From: Formosa algae
Lineage (GTDB): Bacteria > Bacteroidota > Bacteroidia > Flavobacteriales > Flavobacteriaceae
Assembly: GCF_001439665.1 (NCBI RefSeq)
Contig: NZ_LMAK01000082.1
Coordinates: 40,505-104,504, forward strand
Length of the DNA stretch: 64,000 nucleotides
Reading direction: 5' to 3'
In this document: positions 36,590 through 46,508 of the stretch, in pieces
Layout: every line of letters begins with the position of its first letter
Position numbering within the stretch: the stretch's first letter is position 1
Program-made: the position numbers and the translations under genes
The notes under the pieces: model-generated
The model's input: only the letters and a program-made list of their open reading frames with translations
Database searches by the model: none
Told to the model about the DNA's origin: nothing

Positions 36590-38941
36590 ATGACAATAAT
36601 TAATAAACATAGTGCTGTATTTAGTGTGCTTTTATTCAGCGTTTTTATTGCTGTATCTTGTTCATCTTCTAAATCAAATACAGAAGAAGTCGTACAAGAT
36701 GCGGTTGTAAAACAGGAACGTGAAGCCGTAGATTATATCGACCCAATAATTGGAGCCGTAACGTATGGTAAAAAATCTAAGGATGCGCACGGTTTTGGAA
36801 AAACATTTCCAGGTTCGGCAACTCCTTTTGGTTTGGTGCAATTAAGTCCAGATACATTTACAGGAGGCGATAATGGTCCAGGATATTCTTACGAGCATCC
36901 TACTATGGAAGGCTTCAGTTTTACACATATGAGTGGTATTGGTTGGTTTGGCGACTTAGGAAACTTTTTAGTTACACCAACAGTAGGGAAACTACAAACC
37001 AATCGAGGAGTACCAGATAATCCAGAAAGTGGGTACCGTTCGCGTTATTCTCACGATACTGAAATCACCCAAGCCGGATATTATGCCGTCACTTTAGATG
37101 ATTATAAAGTAAGAACAGAACTGACTTCTGCACCAAGAGCAGGAATTATCAGATTTACTTTTCCTGAGAGCGATAGTTCTCGTATACAAATAGATTTATC
37201 GCGTAGAGTGGGCGGTACGTCTACAGAACAATACATTAAAGTAGTAAACGAAAACACCATTGAAGGTTGGATGAAATGTCCGCCAGAAGGTGGAGGTTGG
37301 GGTGCTGGTCAAGGAAATGCCGATTACGTGGTGTATTTCTATTGTCAGTTTAGTAAACCTCTAAAAGACTATGGTATTTGGAGCGCTAATATTCCAGATG
37401 TACCAAGAAAGATGCGTTTTATTAGAAGAGACAATTATCAAGATGCAGTTAAAAATGCCGATATTTTTGAAGGCAAAAATGAAATGCAAGGGAAACATCT
37501 TGGCTTTTATAATAATTTCGACACCAAAGAAGGAGAAGAAATTTTGGTAAAAAGTGGTATTTCTTTTGTGAGTATTGCTGGTGCTAAAGAAAATTTAGAG
37601 CATGATATTAATCATTGGGATTTCGATAAAACACGACAAGAAGCACGTGATTTATGGAGTGATGCCATATCTAATATATCGGTTTCAGGTGCTACAGATA
37701 AAGAAAAAACAATCTTTTACACATCACTTTATCACACGTTAATAGATCCGCGTGCATTTTCAGATGTTAATGGTAATTATATCGGAGCGGATAAAAAAGT
37801 ACACCAAACAGACAATTTTACCTACCGCACTATATTTAGTGGTTGGGATGTGTTTAGGTCGCAATTTCCTTTGCAAACCATTATCAATCCAAGTTTGGTA
37901 AACGATGAGATTAATTCCTTATTACAAATGGCGGAGTTTAGTGGTAGAGAATACTTGCCACGTTGGGAAATGTTAAACTCGTATTCAGGAGTGATGTTAG
38001 GAAACCCAGCTGTTTCAGTGATTAATGATGCGTATCAGAAAGGTATCAGAAATTACGATGTAGAGAAAGCTTTTCAATACTCATTAAATACTGTAAATAA
38101 TACGGGTAATGGCGAATTAGGCTATGCAAACAAACACATTTCAAAAACCTTAGAATATGCGTATTCAGATTGGGCATTATCAACTTTTGCAGAATCTTTA
38201 GGGAAACATGAAATTGCTGAGACGTATTTCAAAAAGAGTAAAAATTACAAAAACATTTGGAACGAGGAGGTTAATTGGTTTAGAGCGAAAGACAGTTCTG
38301 GAATATGGTTAGAGTGGAAAGGCAAAACGGTGCATGGACAAGGTTGTATAGAAAGTAATCCGTATCAGCAAGGCTGGTTTGTTCCGCATGATATAGATGG
38401 TTTAAAGGAATTAATGGGCGGAGAAGAAGCTTTTAAAAACGAATTAATTTCATTCTTTGATAATACGCCGGAAGATTTCCTTTGGAATAATTACTACAAT
38501 CATCCAAACGAACCTGTACACCACGTGCCATTTATGTTAAATGAAGCTGGTGTGCCACATTTAACCCAAAAATATACTCGTAAAATATGTAGCAATGCAT
38601 ATGGAACAGATGCTTTTGGATTGTGCGGAAATGAGGATGTTGGACAAATGTCTGCATGGTATGTTTTGGCATCAATAGGTATTCATCCTGTAAATCCTGG
38701 CGATAATATTTATCAAATAACAAGTCCGGTGTTTAACGACATTGAAATAAAATTAGATAATGAATATTACACAGGGAAAACCTTCAAAATTTTAGCTCAT
38801 AATAATTCTGAAGACAACCTTTACATTCAATCTTTAAAACTTAATGGCAAACCATTAGACCGCTATTGGATTACTCACGAAGAAATTACTCAAGGGGGAG
38901 TTTTAGAAATGGAAATGGGAGCAACACCGCAATTAAATTAA
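36590..38941 (+). CDS. GH92 alpha-mannosidase, lipoprotein, third copy
   Basis: GH92 alpha-mannosidase of 783 residues with lipobox AVSC followed by SSSKSNTEE. The N-terminal domain begins with DYIDPIIGAVTYG and contains GFSFTHMSGIGWFGD. The catalytic domain has FSGWDVFRSQFPL, ESNPYQQGWFVPHD, HPNEPVHHVPFM and GNEDVGQMSAWYVLASIGIHPVNPG. The NEPxHH loop is kept as in the partial copy at the left edge, unlike the copy at 5551. CIESNPYQQ replaces the ESNAWQY of the other two, another change near the active site. Length and domain order are normal. It lies inside the large operon between a sulfatase and a GH29 fucosidase, so mannose is probably part of the same decorated glycan. Confidence 0.92.
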   Translation: MTIINKHSAVFSVLLFSVFIAVSCSSSKSNTEEVVQDAVVKQEREAVDYIDPIIGAVTYGKKSKDAHGFGKTFPGSATPFGLVQLSPDTFTGGDNGPGYSYEHPTMEGFSFTHMSGIGWFGDLGNFLVTPTVGKLQTNRGVPDNPESGYRSRYSHDTEITQAGYYAVTLDDYKVRTELTSAPRAGIIRFTFPESDSSRIQIDLSRRVGGTSTEQYIKVVNENTIEGWMKCPPEGGGWGAGQGNADYVVYFYCQFSKPLKDYGIWSANIPDVPRKMRFIRRDNYQDAVKNADIFEGKNEMQGKHLGFYNNFDTKEGEEILVKSGISFVSIAGAKENLEHDINHWDFDKTRQEARDLWSDAISNISVSGATDKEKTIFYTSLYHTLIDPRAFSDVNGNYIGADKKVHQTDNFTYRTIFSGWDVFRSQFPLQTIINPSLVNDEINSLLQMAEFSGREYLPRWEMLNSYSGVMLGNPAVSVINDAYQKGIRNYDVEKAFQYSLNTVNNTGNGELGYANKHISKTLEYAYSDWALSTFAESLGKHEIAETYFKKSKNYKNIWNEEVNWFRAKDSSGIWLEWKGKTVHGQGCIESNPYQQGWFVPHDIDGLKELMGGEEAFKNELISFFDNTPEDFLWNNYYNHPNEPVHHVPFMLNEAGVPHLTQKYTRKICSNAYGTDAFGLCGNEDVGQMSAWYVLASIGIHPVNPGDNIYQITSPVFNDIEIKLDNEYYTGKTFKILAHNNSEDNLYIQSLKLNGKPLDRYWITHEEITQGGVLEMEMGATPQLN

Positions 38942-38972
38942 ATCAACAACACGAAATAATAATTTATATACA

Positions 38973-40274
38973 ATGAAAAAATCAGTTTTAGTCATCTTAT
39001 TTAGTTTGGTCATAATGACGGTTAATGCGCAGAAGCATTACGATTACCCTATGCCAGAATACACACCAACAGCAGGTAACTTAGCTGCACGTGAGGATTT
39101 TCAGGATATGAAATTCGGTATGTTTATTCACTGGGGAGTCTATAGTATTTTAGCCGATGGCGAATGGGTCATGTTAATTAAGAAAATAAATGGAGACAAC
39201 TATTCCAGATTAGCAGACTTTTTTAATCCACAGGAATTTAATGCTGAAGAATGGGTTAAAATAGCGAAAGATGCAGGGATGAAATACATTACAATTACCT
39301 CGCGTCATCATGATAGTTTTAGTATGTTCGATACAGATGCTAGTGATTTTAATATTGTTGATGCGACTCCATATGGTAAAGATCCATTGAAGGAATTGGC
39401 TGCAGCTTGTAAAAAAGAAGGTATTAAATTGAATTTTTACTATTCGTTATTAGATTGGAAACGCGACGATTATAAACAAGGTAAAAAAGGAGATGCTGAA
39501 GCTTGGGATAAATACGTAGATTTTATGAAAGCGCAGTTAACTGAATTATTAACGAATTACGGTGAGATTGGATGTATTTGGTTTGATGGACATTGGGATC
39601 AAAAAGAAGCAAATTGGCAATATGATGAGATTTATTCATTAATACACAAACTAAGTCCGAGTACGTTAATAGCAAATAATCATCACATTCAGCCAATAGC
39701 TGGAGACGATATTCAAACTTTCGAACGTGATTTACCAGGAGAAAATCATGGCGGTTACAGTGATGGTGTGCACGTAAGCCAATTACCATTGGAATCTTGT
39801 GCAACTATGGCAGGAAAATGGGGCTATAGTATTTATGATAAAAAGTTTAAAACTACAAAACAACTGATTCATTTTTTAGTGAAAGCAGCTGGAAAAAACG
39901 GGAATTTATTATTAAATGTTGGGCCTATGCCTAATGGTAAAATTCAACCAGAATTTGTTGATACTTTAGGAGAAATTGGTGAGTGGACAAGTAAATATGG
40001 AGAGAGTATTTACGGAACTAGAGGTAACGTAATTAAAGATCAAGAATGGGGAACTATTACCAAAAAAGATAATACGTTATATGTACATATTATAAACCAA
40101 CCAAAAGAATCGTATTTGTTTATTCCAGAATTAGATGCTAAAATAGTATCTGCTACAAGTTTTGATGGTAAAACCAAATACAAATTTAAACAACACAAAG
40201 AAGGCGCTTTTATTTATATCGATACGGCGAATATAAACGACATCGATGAGGTTTTAAAACTAAAAATAAAATAA
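38973..40274 (+). CDS. GH29 alpha-L-fucosidase
   Basis: GH29 fucosidase, 433 residues, with a signal peptide ending near TVNAQ. Landmarks are MKFGMFIHWGVYSIL, TSRHHDSFSMFDT and IWFDGHWD, where D205 is the nucleophile by alignment to the family. LLLNVGPMPNGKIQPE marks the end of the barrel, and a short C-terminal beta-domain follows (SIYGTRGNVIKDQEWGT). It is intermediate in length between the compact copy at 9948 and the long copy at 12562. It lies 31 bases after the GH92 gene and 9 bases before the alpha/beta-hydrolase. It probably acts in the periplasm. Linkage preference cannot be read from the sequence. Confidence 0.92.
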   Translation: MKKSVLVILFSLVIMTVNAQKHYDYPMPEYTPTAGNLAAREDFQDMKFGMFIHWGVYSILADGEWVMLIKKINGDNYSRLADFFNPQEFNAEEWVKIAKDAGMKYITITSRHHDSFSMFDTDASDFNIVDATPYGKDPLKELAAACKKEGIKLNFYYSLLDWKRDDYKQGKKGDAEAWDKYVDFMKAQLTELLTNYGEIGCIWFDGHWDQKEANWQYDEIYSLIHKLSPSTLIANNHHIQPIAGDDIQTFERDLPGENHGGYSDGVHVSQLPLESCATMAGKWGYSIYDKKFKTTKQLIHFLVKAAGKNGNLLLNVGPMPNGKIQPEFVDTLGEIGEWTSKYGESIYGTRGNVIKDQEWGTITKKDNTLYVHIINQPKESYLFIPELDAKIVSATSFDGKTKYKFKQHKEGAFIYIDTANINDIDEVLKLKIK

Positions 40275-40283
40275 GCGATTACA

Positions 40284-42752
40284 ATGAATTTTAAAAACGT
40301 TTCGGTATTATTTATAAGTTTATTTTCAAGTATAGTGCTATGCGCTCAAGACACCATTCCATTAGTAAATGGATTAGTTGTTGGAGCAACAAATCAGGCT
40401 AGACGTACTATTATTTACAAAGATCCTGTATTTAGCGATTTTATAACACAAGATGTTTACAGACCAAAAGAAGGTGATAGTATAGGTGTAAACAGACGCG
40501 AAGAAACCGAACGTTGGGAAAAGATTAAAGCCGATGGAAAGGGCGTGTTTAAAAGCCGAAAATTACGTGGGGGTTACTTATTTGTAACCTATAATTCACC
40601 TGAAAAAGCACTTAAAATCTTAGAGATTTCTGGGCATAACGAAGTCTATGTAAATGGCGTTCCTCGTGGTGGCGATGTATATAATAAGCATTTAACTTTT
40701 CATCCGATTCAACTTAAAGAAGGCGAAAATACATTTTTAGTAAAAGGTGGTCGTGGTCAGGTTAACATGCAACTGTTAGCGATAAAAAAACCTATCGCAT
40801 TATTAGAACGCGATATGACTATTCCAGATTTTTTAACCACTGAAAACGATACTAAAATAGGATCTATACGTATCTTAAATTCAACCTTAAAAAATCTAAA
40901 AGGTCTAAAAATTGTAACAGAAACTAACGGTCATAGTATTGCGACCAAAGTTCCTGCTATAATTCCTATGGCTATGAGAAAAGTACCTTATTATGTAGAA
41001 GATAATTATACAGAAAAGGATACGGTTAGAGTAAAAGTGAAGTTATATAAAGGTAATACACTTTTAGATGAAGCTTCTGTGTTATATAAAGTTAAATCAC
41101 CAGAGCAGTTTTATTCTAGAACATTTATTTCTGATATAGATGGTAGTGTGCAATATTTCTCTGTTAAAGAAGGCGACTTAAAAACAGAAGATAAACCGGC
41201 CATGTTTTTATCTGTGCATGGCGCAAGTGTAGAAGCAAGACGACAAGCAGCAGAATATAAAGCAAAAGATTGGGGGCATGTTATTGCACCCACAAATCGA
41301 AGAGATTTTGGTTTTAATTGGGAAGATTGGGGCCGTTGGGATGCCATGGAAGTTCAGAATATTGCCGAAGAGATGTACGGTACAGATCCTAAACGTACGT
41401 ATTTAACGGGGCATTCAATGGGTGGCCACGGAACTTGGCATTTAGGTGCTACTTTTCCTGATAAGTGGGCAGCCATTGCACCTATTTCTGGTTGGTATTC
41501 GCTATTTTCTTATGCTGGTAAAGATAAGCTAGAAGAAGCCTCTGCTTTAGAGCATATGTTTACAAGAGCGAATCATGCCAGTCATACTTTAGAACTGTCA
41601 AGAAATTATTTACATCATGGTGTTTACATTCAACATGGCGATGCAGACGATGTGGTCTCTGTAGACCAAGCCCGTTTTATGCGTAAGCATTTAGCAGAGT
41701 TTCATACCGATTTTGCGTACTTAGAATATGAAGATAAAAAGCATTGGTTTGGAATCGATTTTCATACCATTTTCGATTATTTTAAATGGCATACCATTCC
41801 GGATAACGATGTGGTTAAAACATTCGAGTTTAGAACAGTTAATCCAGGTGTGTCTTCAGAAAGTCGTTATATCACCTTATATCAGCAGGAAAAATTATTT
41901 GAATTTTCAGGTGTAAAAGCGACTCAAAACGTTAGAACTGAAAAGCAAATTAAAAAGGATGAGGTTTTAAAAACACGTAATATTTCTATAGAAACCGAAA
42001 ACTTAAAAACATTTAAAGTCGATTTAAAACATACGATTGCTTCAGACACCGTAAATATTAATATTGATGGTGTTAAGTTTCAGAATTTAGATGCGAAAAA
42101 TAAAACTGAAGCTTGGTTTAAAAAAGACAATGAAACTTGGGTATTAACCGAAGCACCTACAGATGCGTTTGAGAAAAACCCAACACGTTATGGTAATTTT
42201 AAAGAAGCTTTTAAAGACAACATGATTTTTGTGTATGGTACTAAAGGAACCAAAGCAGAAAACGATTGGGCATTTAATAAGGCTCGCTTTGATGCCGAAA
42301 CGTTTTACTACAGAGGTAACGGTTCAATAGATATTATTTCGGACAAAGATTTTTCATTGAAAAAATATAAAGATCGTTCGGTAATACTTTATGGTAATGC
42401 TTCAACAAACAGTGCTTGGAAGGTATTGCTTAATGATAGTCCAGTTCAAGTTAAACGTAACGAAATACAAATTGGAGATCAGTCGTTTAAAGGCGATCAT
42501 TATGGTGCTTATTTAACTTACCCGAGAACCGATAGTGATACAGCTTCAATTGCTGTAATTACAGGAACAGGATTAAACGGATTTAAAGCCGCCATACCTA
42601 ATAAATATTTTGGTTCTGGTACCGATACACCCGATGTTATGATTTTTAATAATACCATTTTTAAAGAAGGTATAAATGGTATTGAAGCGACTGGGTTTTA
42701 CGGTAACGACTGGAGTTTAGAGCAAGGTGACATAGAATGGAAGACTAACTAA
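40284..42752 (+). CDS. Large secreted alpha/beta-hydrolase, esterase or S9-like peptidase
   Basis: Secreted protein of 822 residues (signal ending at VLCAQ) with a central alpha/beta-hydrolase domain. The nucleophile elbow is TGHSMGGHGTW with S378. QHGDADDVVS offers the acid, and KKHWFGIDFH holds the likely histidine. The N-terminal 300 residues are beta-rich and contain a segment that looks like a carbohydrate-binding or galactose-binding-like fold (GHNEVYVNGVPRGG, EGENTFLVKGGRG). The C-terminal 250 residues are also beta-rich. The hydrolase core resembles PHB depolymerase/feruloyl esterase and prolyl oligopeptidase-like proteins of PULs. In this setting an esterase that removes acyl groups from the glycan is likelier than a peptidase. 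It lies between a fucosidase and a sulfatase. Confidence 0.75.
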   Translation: MNFKNVSVLFISLFSSIVLCAQDTIPLVNGLVVGATNQARRTIIYKDPVFSDFITQDVYRPKEGDSIGVNRREETERWEKIKADGKGVFKSRKLRGGYLFVTYNSPEKALKILEISGHNEVYVNGVPRGGDVYNKHLTFHPIQLKEGENTFLVKGGRGQVNMQLLAIKKPIALLERDMTIPDFLTTENDTKIGSIRILNSTLKNLKGLKIVTETNGHSIATKVPAIIPMAMRKVPYYVEDNYTEKDTVRVKVKLYKGNTLLDEASVLYKVKSPEQFYSRTFISDIDGSVQYFSVKEGDLKTEDKPAMFLSVHGASVEARRQAAEYKAKDWGHVIAPTNRRDFGFNWEDWGRWDAMEVQNIAEEMYGTDPKRTYLTGHSMGGHGTWHLGATFPDKWAAIAPISGWYSLFSYAGKDKLEEASALEHMFTRANHASHTLELSRNYLHHGVYIQHGDADDVVSVDQARFMRKHLAEFHTDFAYLEYEDKKHWFGIDFHTIFDYFKWHTIPDNDVVKTFEFRTVNPGVSSESRYITLYQQEKLFEFSGVKATQNVRTEKQIKKDEVLKTRNISIETENLKTFKVDLKHTIASDTVNINIDGVKFQNLDAKNKTEAWFKKDNETWVLTEAPTDAFEKNPTRYGNFKEAFKDNMIFVYGTKGTKAENDWAFNKARFDAETFYYRGNGSIDIISDKDFSLKKYKDRSVILYGNASTNSAWKVLLNDSPVQVKRNEIQIGDQSFKGDHYGAYLTYPRTDSDTASIAVITGTGLNGFKAAIPNKYFGSGTDTPDVMIFNNTIFKEGINGIEATGFYGNDWSLEQGDIEWKTN

Positions 42753-42767
42753 AACGATACCAAACTT

Positions 42768-44300
42768 TTGAAATCCAACATTATAAAAAAACTGTTACTA
42801 CTCACTTTAGTTGTAGGCTTGTGTTCATGTAAAGAAAAAGTCGAAGAGACAGCCGAAGTAGTAAAAAAGGAGGAGCTTGAAAAACAACCAAATTTTGTAT
42901 TTATTATGGTTGACGATTTAGGGAAAGAGTGGTTTCCTACCTACGGTGCAACAGAAATAACGACACCACGTATTGATGCTTTAGTAAATACAAGTATAAA
43001 ATTTAATAATGTGTATTCTATGCCGCAATGTACACCAAGTCGTGTGGCATTAATTACAGGACAATATCCTTACAATAACGGTTGGGTAAACCATTACGAC
43101 GTGCCACGTTGGGGACACGGCGCAAATTTTGATGCTGATAAAAATCCGAGTTTCGCCAAGTCTTTACAACAGCTAGGCTATAAAACGTGTATTGCAGGTA
43201 AATGGCAAATAAACGATTTTAGAATAGAACCTAATGCCATGAAAAAAGCGGGATTCGATGACTTTTGTATGTGGACGGGTTACGAATCTGGAAATGCCCC
43301 GAGTGATAATCGGTATTGGGATTCGTATATTTTTACAACAGAAGGAAGTAAAACCTATTCCGGGAAGTTTGGCCCAGATATTTTCTCCGATTTCGTCATT
43401 AAATTTATGACAGAAAATAAAGAGGTGCCATTTTGTGTGTATTATCCTATGGTATTAACTCATAGTCCGTTTGTGCGCACACCGCATGAACCAGAAGCCA
43501 AAACCAAATATGAAAAGCACTTGGCTATGGTGCGTTATACTGATTATATTGTTGGAAAAATTCTAGATCATTTAGAAAAATCTGGACTTTCAGATAATAC
43601 CTATGTGGTTTTAACTACAGATAACGGTACATCGCCATCTATAATAGGAAAACGAAATGGTGCGTATATACGTGGTGGAAAAGCCTATTTAACCGAGAAT
43701 GGAATTAATGCTCCGTTTATTGTAAGAACCCCAGATCAGAAACATTTTGAAACGAATGCTTTAGTCGATTTTACAGATGTTTTTCCAACATTGTTAGAGT
43801 TAGCAAGTGCAGATAAACCATCAGACTATGAATTAGATGGCTATTCATTCGCGAATGTAATTAGAGCAGAAGACAAAAATAGTGAACGGGATTATATCCT
43901 TTCTATGGGGGGATTATCTGGTCATGTCAATACAGAAGGCAGATTAGTCAACAATATTATATTTAGAGATCGGGTTTTACGTAATGAAAAATATAAAGTT
44001 TATGTCGATACGCTTCAGCAAATTCATCGCCTATTTGATATGGAAAACGATCCGTACGAAACTCAGAATTTAATAGATCATTCCGAAATGCAATCGGTTT
44101 TAAACGAATTTCAAATTAAAGTTGATGCATTGCCTAAATCAGATAGTAATCCAAAGTATTCAAAAACAAAAGGCTTACCAACAGATATAAAATTAGAGGT
44201 TATACGTAAAACTGCAGCGCGCACAAAAGGCCGTAAAACTAATATGATGGGGTTAGCCAATGAAGAACAGTTTCTAAAGTTAACAGCGCAAGAACATTAA
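42768..44300 (+). CDS. S1 sulfatase (CTPSR type), lipoprotein, TTG start
   Basis: S1 sulfatase of 510 residues. The start is TTG: no in-frame ATG lies near the signal peptide, and the TTG gives a good lipoprotein signal with lipobox GLCSC at C21 followed by KEKVEE. Metal-binding D49-D50 are in IMVDDLGKEW and the formylglycine precursor is C88 in PQCTPSRVALITG. The distal metal site is TTDNGTSPSIIGKRNG. GKWQINDFRI has Gln where the other sulfatases have His in the GKWH motif, so the sulfate pocket is altered. It sits between the alpha/beta-hydrolase and a beta-helix protein that also starts with TTG. It is the last of the nine sulfatases in the window. Confidence 0.9.
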   Translation: MKSNIIKKLLLLTLVVGLCSCKEKVEETAEVVKKEELEKQPNFVFIMVDDLGKEWFPTYGATEITTPRIDALVNTSIKFNNVYSMPQCTPSRVALITGQYPYNNGWVNHYDVPRWGHGANFDADKNPSFAKSLQQLGYKTCIAGKWQINDFRIEPNAMKKAGFDDFCMWTGYESGNAPSDNRYWDSYIFTTEGSKTYSGKFGPDIFSDFVIKFMTENKEVPFCVYYPMVLTHSPFVRTPHEPEAKTKYEKHLAMVRYTDYIVGKILDHLEKSGLSDNTYVVLTTDNGTSPSIIGKRNGAYIRGGKAYLTENGINAPFIVRTPDQKHFETNALVDFTDVFPTLLELASADKPSDYELDGYSFANVIRAEDKNSERDYILSMGGLSGHVNTEGRLVNNIIFRDRVLRNEKYKVYVDTLQQIHRLFDMENDPYETQNLIDHSEMQSVLNEFQIKVDALPKSDSNPKYSKTKGLPTDIKLEVIRKTAARTKGRKTNMMGLANEEQFLKLTAQEH

Positions 44301-44318
44301 TCTACAAAAAAAAGATAA

Positions 44319-46436
44319 TTGAAAATATATAATTACATATGGTGTTTGTTATGCTTATGTGGTATGAATATGTATGCACAACAGTTGCTATATATTTCTC
44401 CAAATGGGAACGATACAAACAAGGGAACAAAAGCAGAACCTTTAGCGACATTAACGGCTGCCAGAGATGCTATAAGAGAAATTAAAAAAAATCCATCTTT
44501 TACAACACAAACGTTTCACGTTATTATTGAAGACGGTATGTATTTTATGAAAGCGCCTCTTTTATTATTGCCAGAAGATAGCGGAACTGCAACAGATCCT
44601 ATAATTTATAAGGCAGAAGAAGGTGCACATCCGGTATTTAGCGGTGGTAAACTAATTTCAGGGTTTTCTGTAAATGAAGATGGGATGTGGGAAAAGACCA
44701 TTCCAGAAAGCGTATATTATAAATGGAAATTCGATCAACTTTATGTAAATAATTCACGTGCCACTCTAGCAAAAACACCAAATACAGGTTTTATAGTCCT
44801 AGACACAGTTACTCAAAATATTTGGAAACCAGGAACGTCAAGAGTTGCAGATCGGGCAGAACAAGACCTCTATTTACACACTGAAGATTTTAATGTGCTA
44901 CATAAAATTGAGAAAAATGAAATTAAGGATGTGCGTTTTAAAGCCTTCCATAAATGGGATTATACGTTAAGACATATTGATGCTCTAGATGCAGATAGTC
45001 TAAAGATAACCACCTCAGGAAAAGGCATGAAACCATGGAATCCTTTAAAGAAAGGTGGACGTGTTGTTTTTGAAAATTACAAAGCGGCTTTAGATGTTGC
45101 AGGGGAATGGTTTTTAAATAATCAGGGCAAGCTATTTTACAAACCTAAACCAGAAGAAACTTTAGAACATACCCAAGTTATTGCTCCTGTTTTGGAGAAT
45201 TTAATCACGATAGCCGGAGATGCCACACAAAATAATTATGTAGAACATGTTTATTTTGAAGGATTAAGTTTTAAACATTGTCATTACAAAATACCTTCAA
45301 CAGGTTCAGAACCCAATCAAGCGGCAGCCATTCTTAATGCCGCAATCATGATAGAAGGCGCTAAAGATATTAAAATCACGAATTGTGAAGTGTCTCAGAT
45401 TGGGCAGCATGCCATTTGGTTTGGAAAAGGCTCTAGTGAATCTGAAATCAATCACACATATATCCATAATATTGGAGGCGGTGGTGTGTATTTAGGCGAC
45501 TTTAAAGCTTTAGAAGGCGAGCAGCATACACATCATATCACCATAAATAATAATATCATTCAGTCTGGCGGACAAGAGTTTCCTGCAGCTGTAGGAATTT
45601 GGGTCGGACACAGTTCCGATAATGACATTACACATAACGATATTGGAAACTTTTACTACACTGGAATTTCTGTAGGTTGGGTTTGGGGATACACCCCAAG
45701 TTTAGCCAAACGTAATAGAATTTCTTATAATCATATCCATCATATTGGTTGGGATTTGTTGAGTGATATGGCTGCAATTTATACTTTGGGGGCTTCAGAA
45801 GGTACGGTGGTCGAAAATAATTTGATTCATCACATACATTCGTATTCTTACGGTGGCTGGGGAATGTATGCAGATGAAGGGTCTTCTGGAATTATATTCA
45901 GAAACAATTTAGTTTACAATACCAAAACTGGTGGTTTTCAAGAAAATTACGGTAAAGAAAATATAGTAACCAACAACATATTGGCCTTTGCTAAAAAATA
46001 TCAGATGCAATGCACAATTGCTGAAGATCACAAATCTTTTACATTCACCAACAATATTGTGGTGTTTAATGAAGGGATGGTTGCTAAAGGCGCTTGGGAT
46101 GATGTTATTGCAGATATAGATTATAATATATACTGGAATACCGCTGGAACAGAGTACGATTTCAATAAGCACTCGTTTAAAGATTGGCGTAAAAAGGGAT
46201 TTGATAAGCATAGCTTTTTAATCGATCCAGAGTTTAACAATCCATTAGAAGCTGATTTTAATTTTAAGAGTAAAAAAAGTTATAAAAAAATAAAGTTTAA
46301 ACCTTTTAATTATTCTGAAGCAGGTGTATTCGGAGATAAGTCTTGGAAAGAGAAAGCGAAATTATCGCAATCAATTATTGAAGATTTTGATAAAGCCGTT
46401 GAAAAAAACGTTCAACTTAATCCAAGTAGAGGTTAA
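44319..46436 (+). CDS. Secreted right-handed beta-helix protein, putative GH141-like glycosidase, TTG start
   Basis: Protein of 705 residues with a signal peptide ending at NMYAQ. The only suitable start is TTG at 44319, because the nearby ATG at 44339 is out of frame. It opens with LYISPNGNDTNKGTKAEP, a common start of parallel beta-helix enzymes, then a beta-sandwich-like insert (PVFSGGKLISGF), and a long series of short repeats rich in Asn and Ile from about residue 290 to 620 (ITNCEVSQIGQHAIW, ISYNHIHHIGWDLL, MAAIYTLGASEGTVVENN). From memory the layout is like proteins in or near GH141, where an alpha-L-fucosidase and a xylanase are known, but I cannot confirm this. Other beta-helix glycosidases or lyases remain possible. 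It is followed 72 bases later by a GH20 gene. Confidence 0.7.
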   Translation: MKIYNYIWCLLCLCGMNMYAQQLLYISPNGNDTNKGTKAEPLATLTAARDAIREIKKNPSFTTQTFHVIIEDGMYFMKAPLLLLPEDSGTATDPIIYKAEEGAHPVFSGGKLISGFSVNEDGMWEKTIPESVYYKWKFDQLYVNNSRATLAKTPNTGFIVLDTVTQNIWKPGTSRVADRAEQDLYLHTEDFNVLHKIEKNEIKDVRFKAFHKWDYTLRHIDALDADSLKITTSGKGMKPWNPLKKGGRVVFENYKAALDVAGEWFLNNQGKLFYKPKPEETLEHTQVIAPVLENLITIAGDATQNNYVEHVYFEGLSFKHCHYKIPSTGSEPNQAAAILNAAIMIEGAKDIKITNCEVSQIGQHAIWFGKGSSESEINHTYIHNIGGGGVYLGDFKALEGEQHTHHITINNNIIQSGGQEFPAAVGIWVGHSSDNDITHNDIGNFYYTGISVGWVWGYTPSLAKRNRISYNHIHHIGWDLLSDMAAIYTLGASEGTVVENNLIHHIHSYSYGGWGMYADEGSSGIIFRNNLVYNTKTGGFQENYGKENIVTNNILAFAKKYQMQCTIAEDHKSFTFTNNIVVFNEGMVAKGAWDDVIADIDYNIYWNTAGTEYDFNKHSFKDWRKKGFDKHSFLIDPEFNNPLEADFNFKSKKSYKKIKFKPFNYSEAGVFGDKSWKEKAKLSQSIIEDFDKAVEKNVQLNPSRG

Positions 46437-46508
46437 ATTTTGAAAGCGAAATTTTGCCAATTTTAAAATATAGACAATAAAAACAAACAGAATATAATTC
46501 TATAAGGT

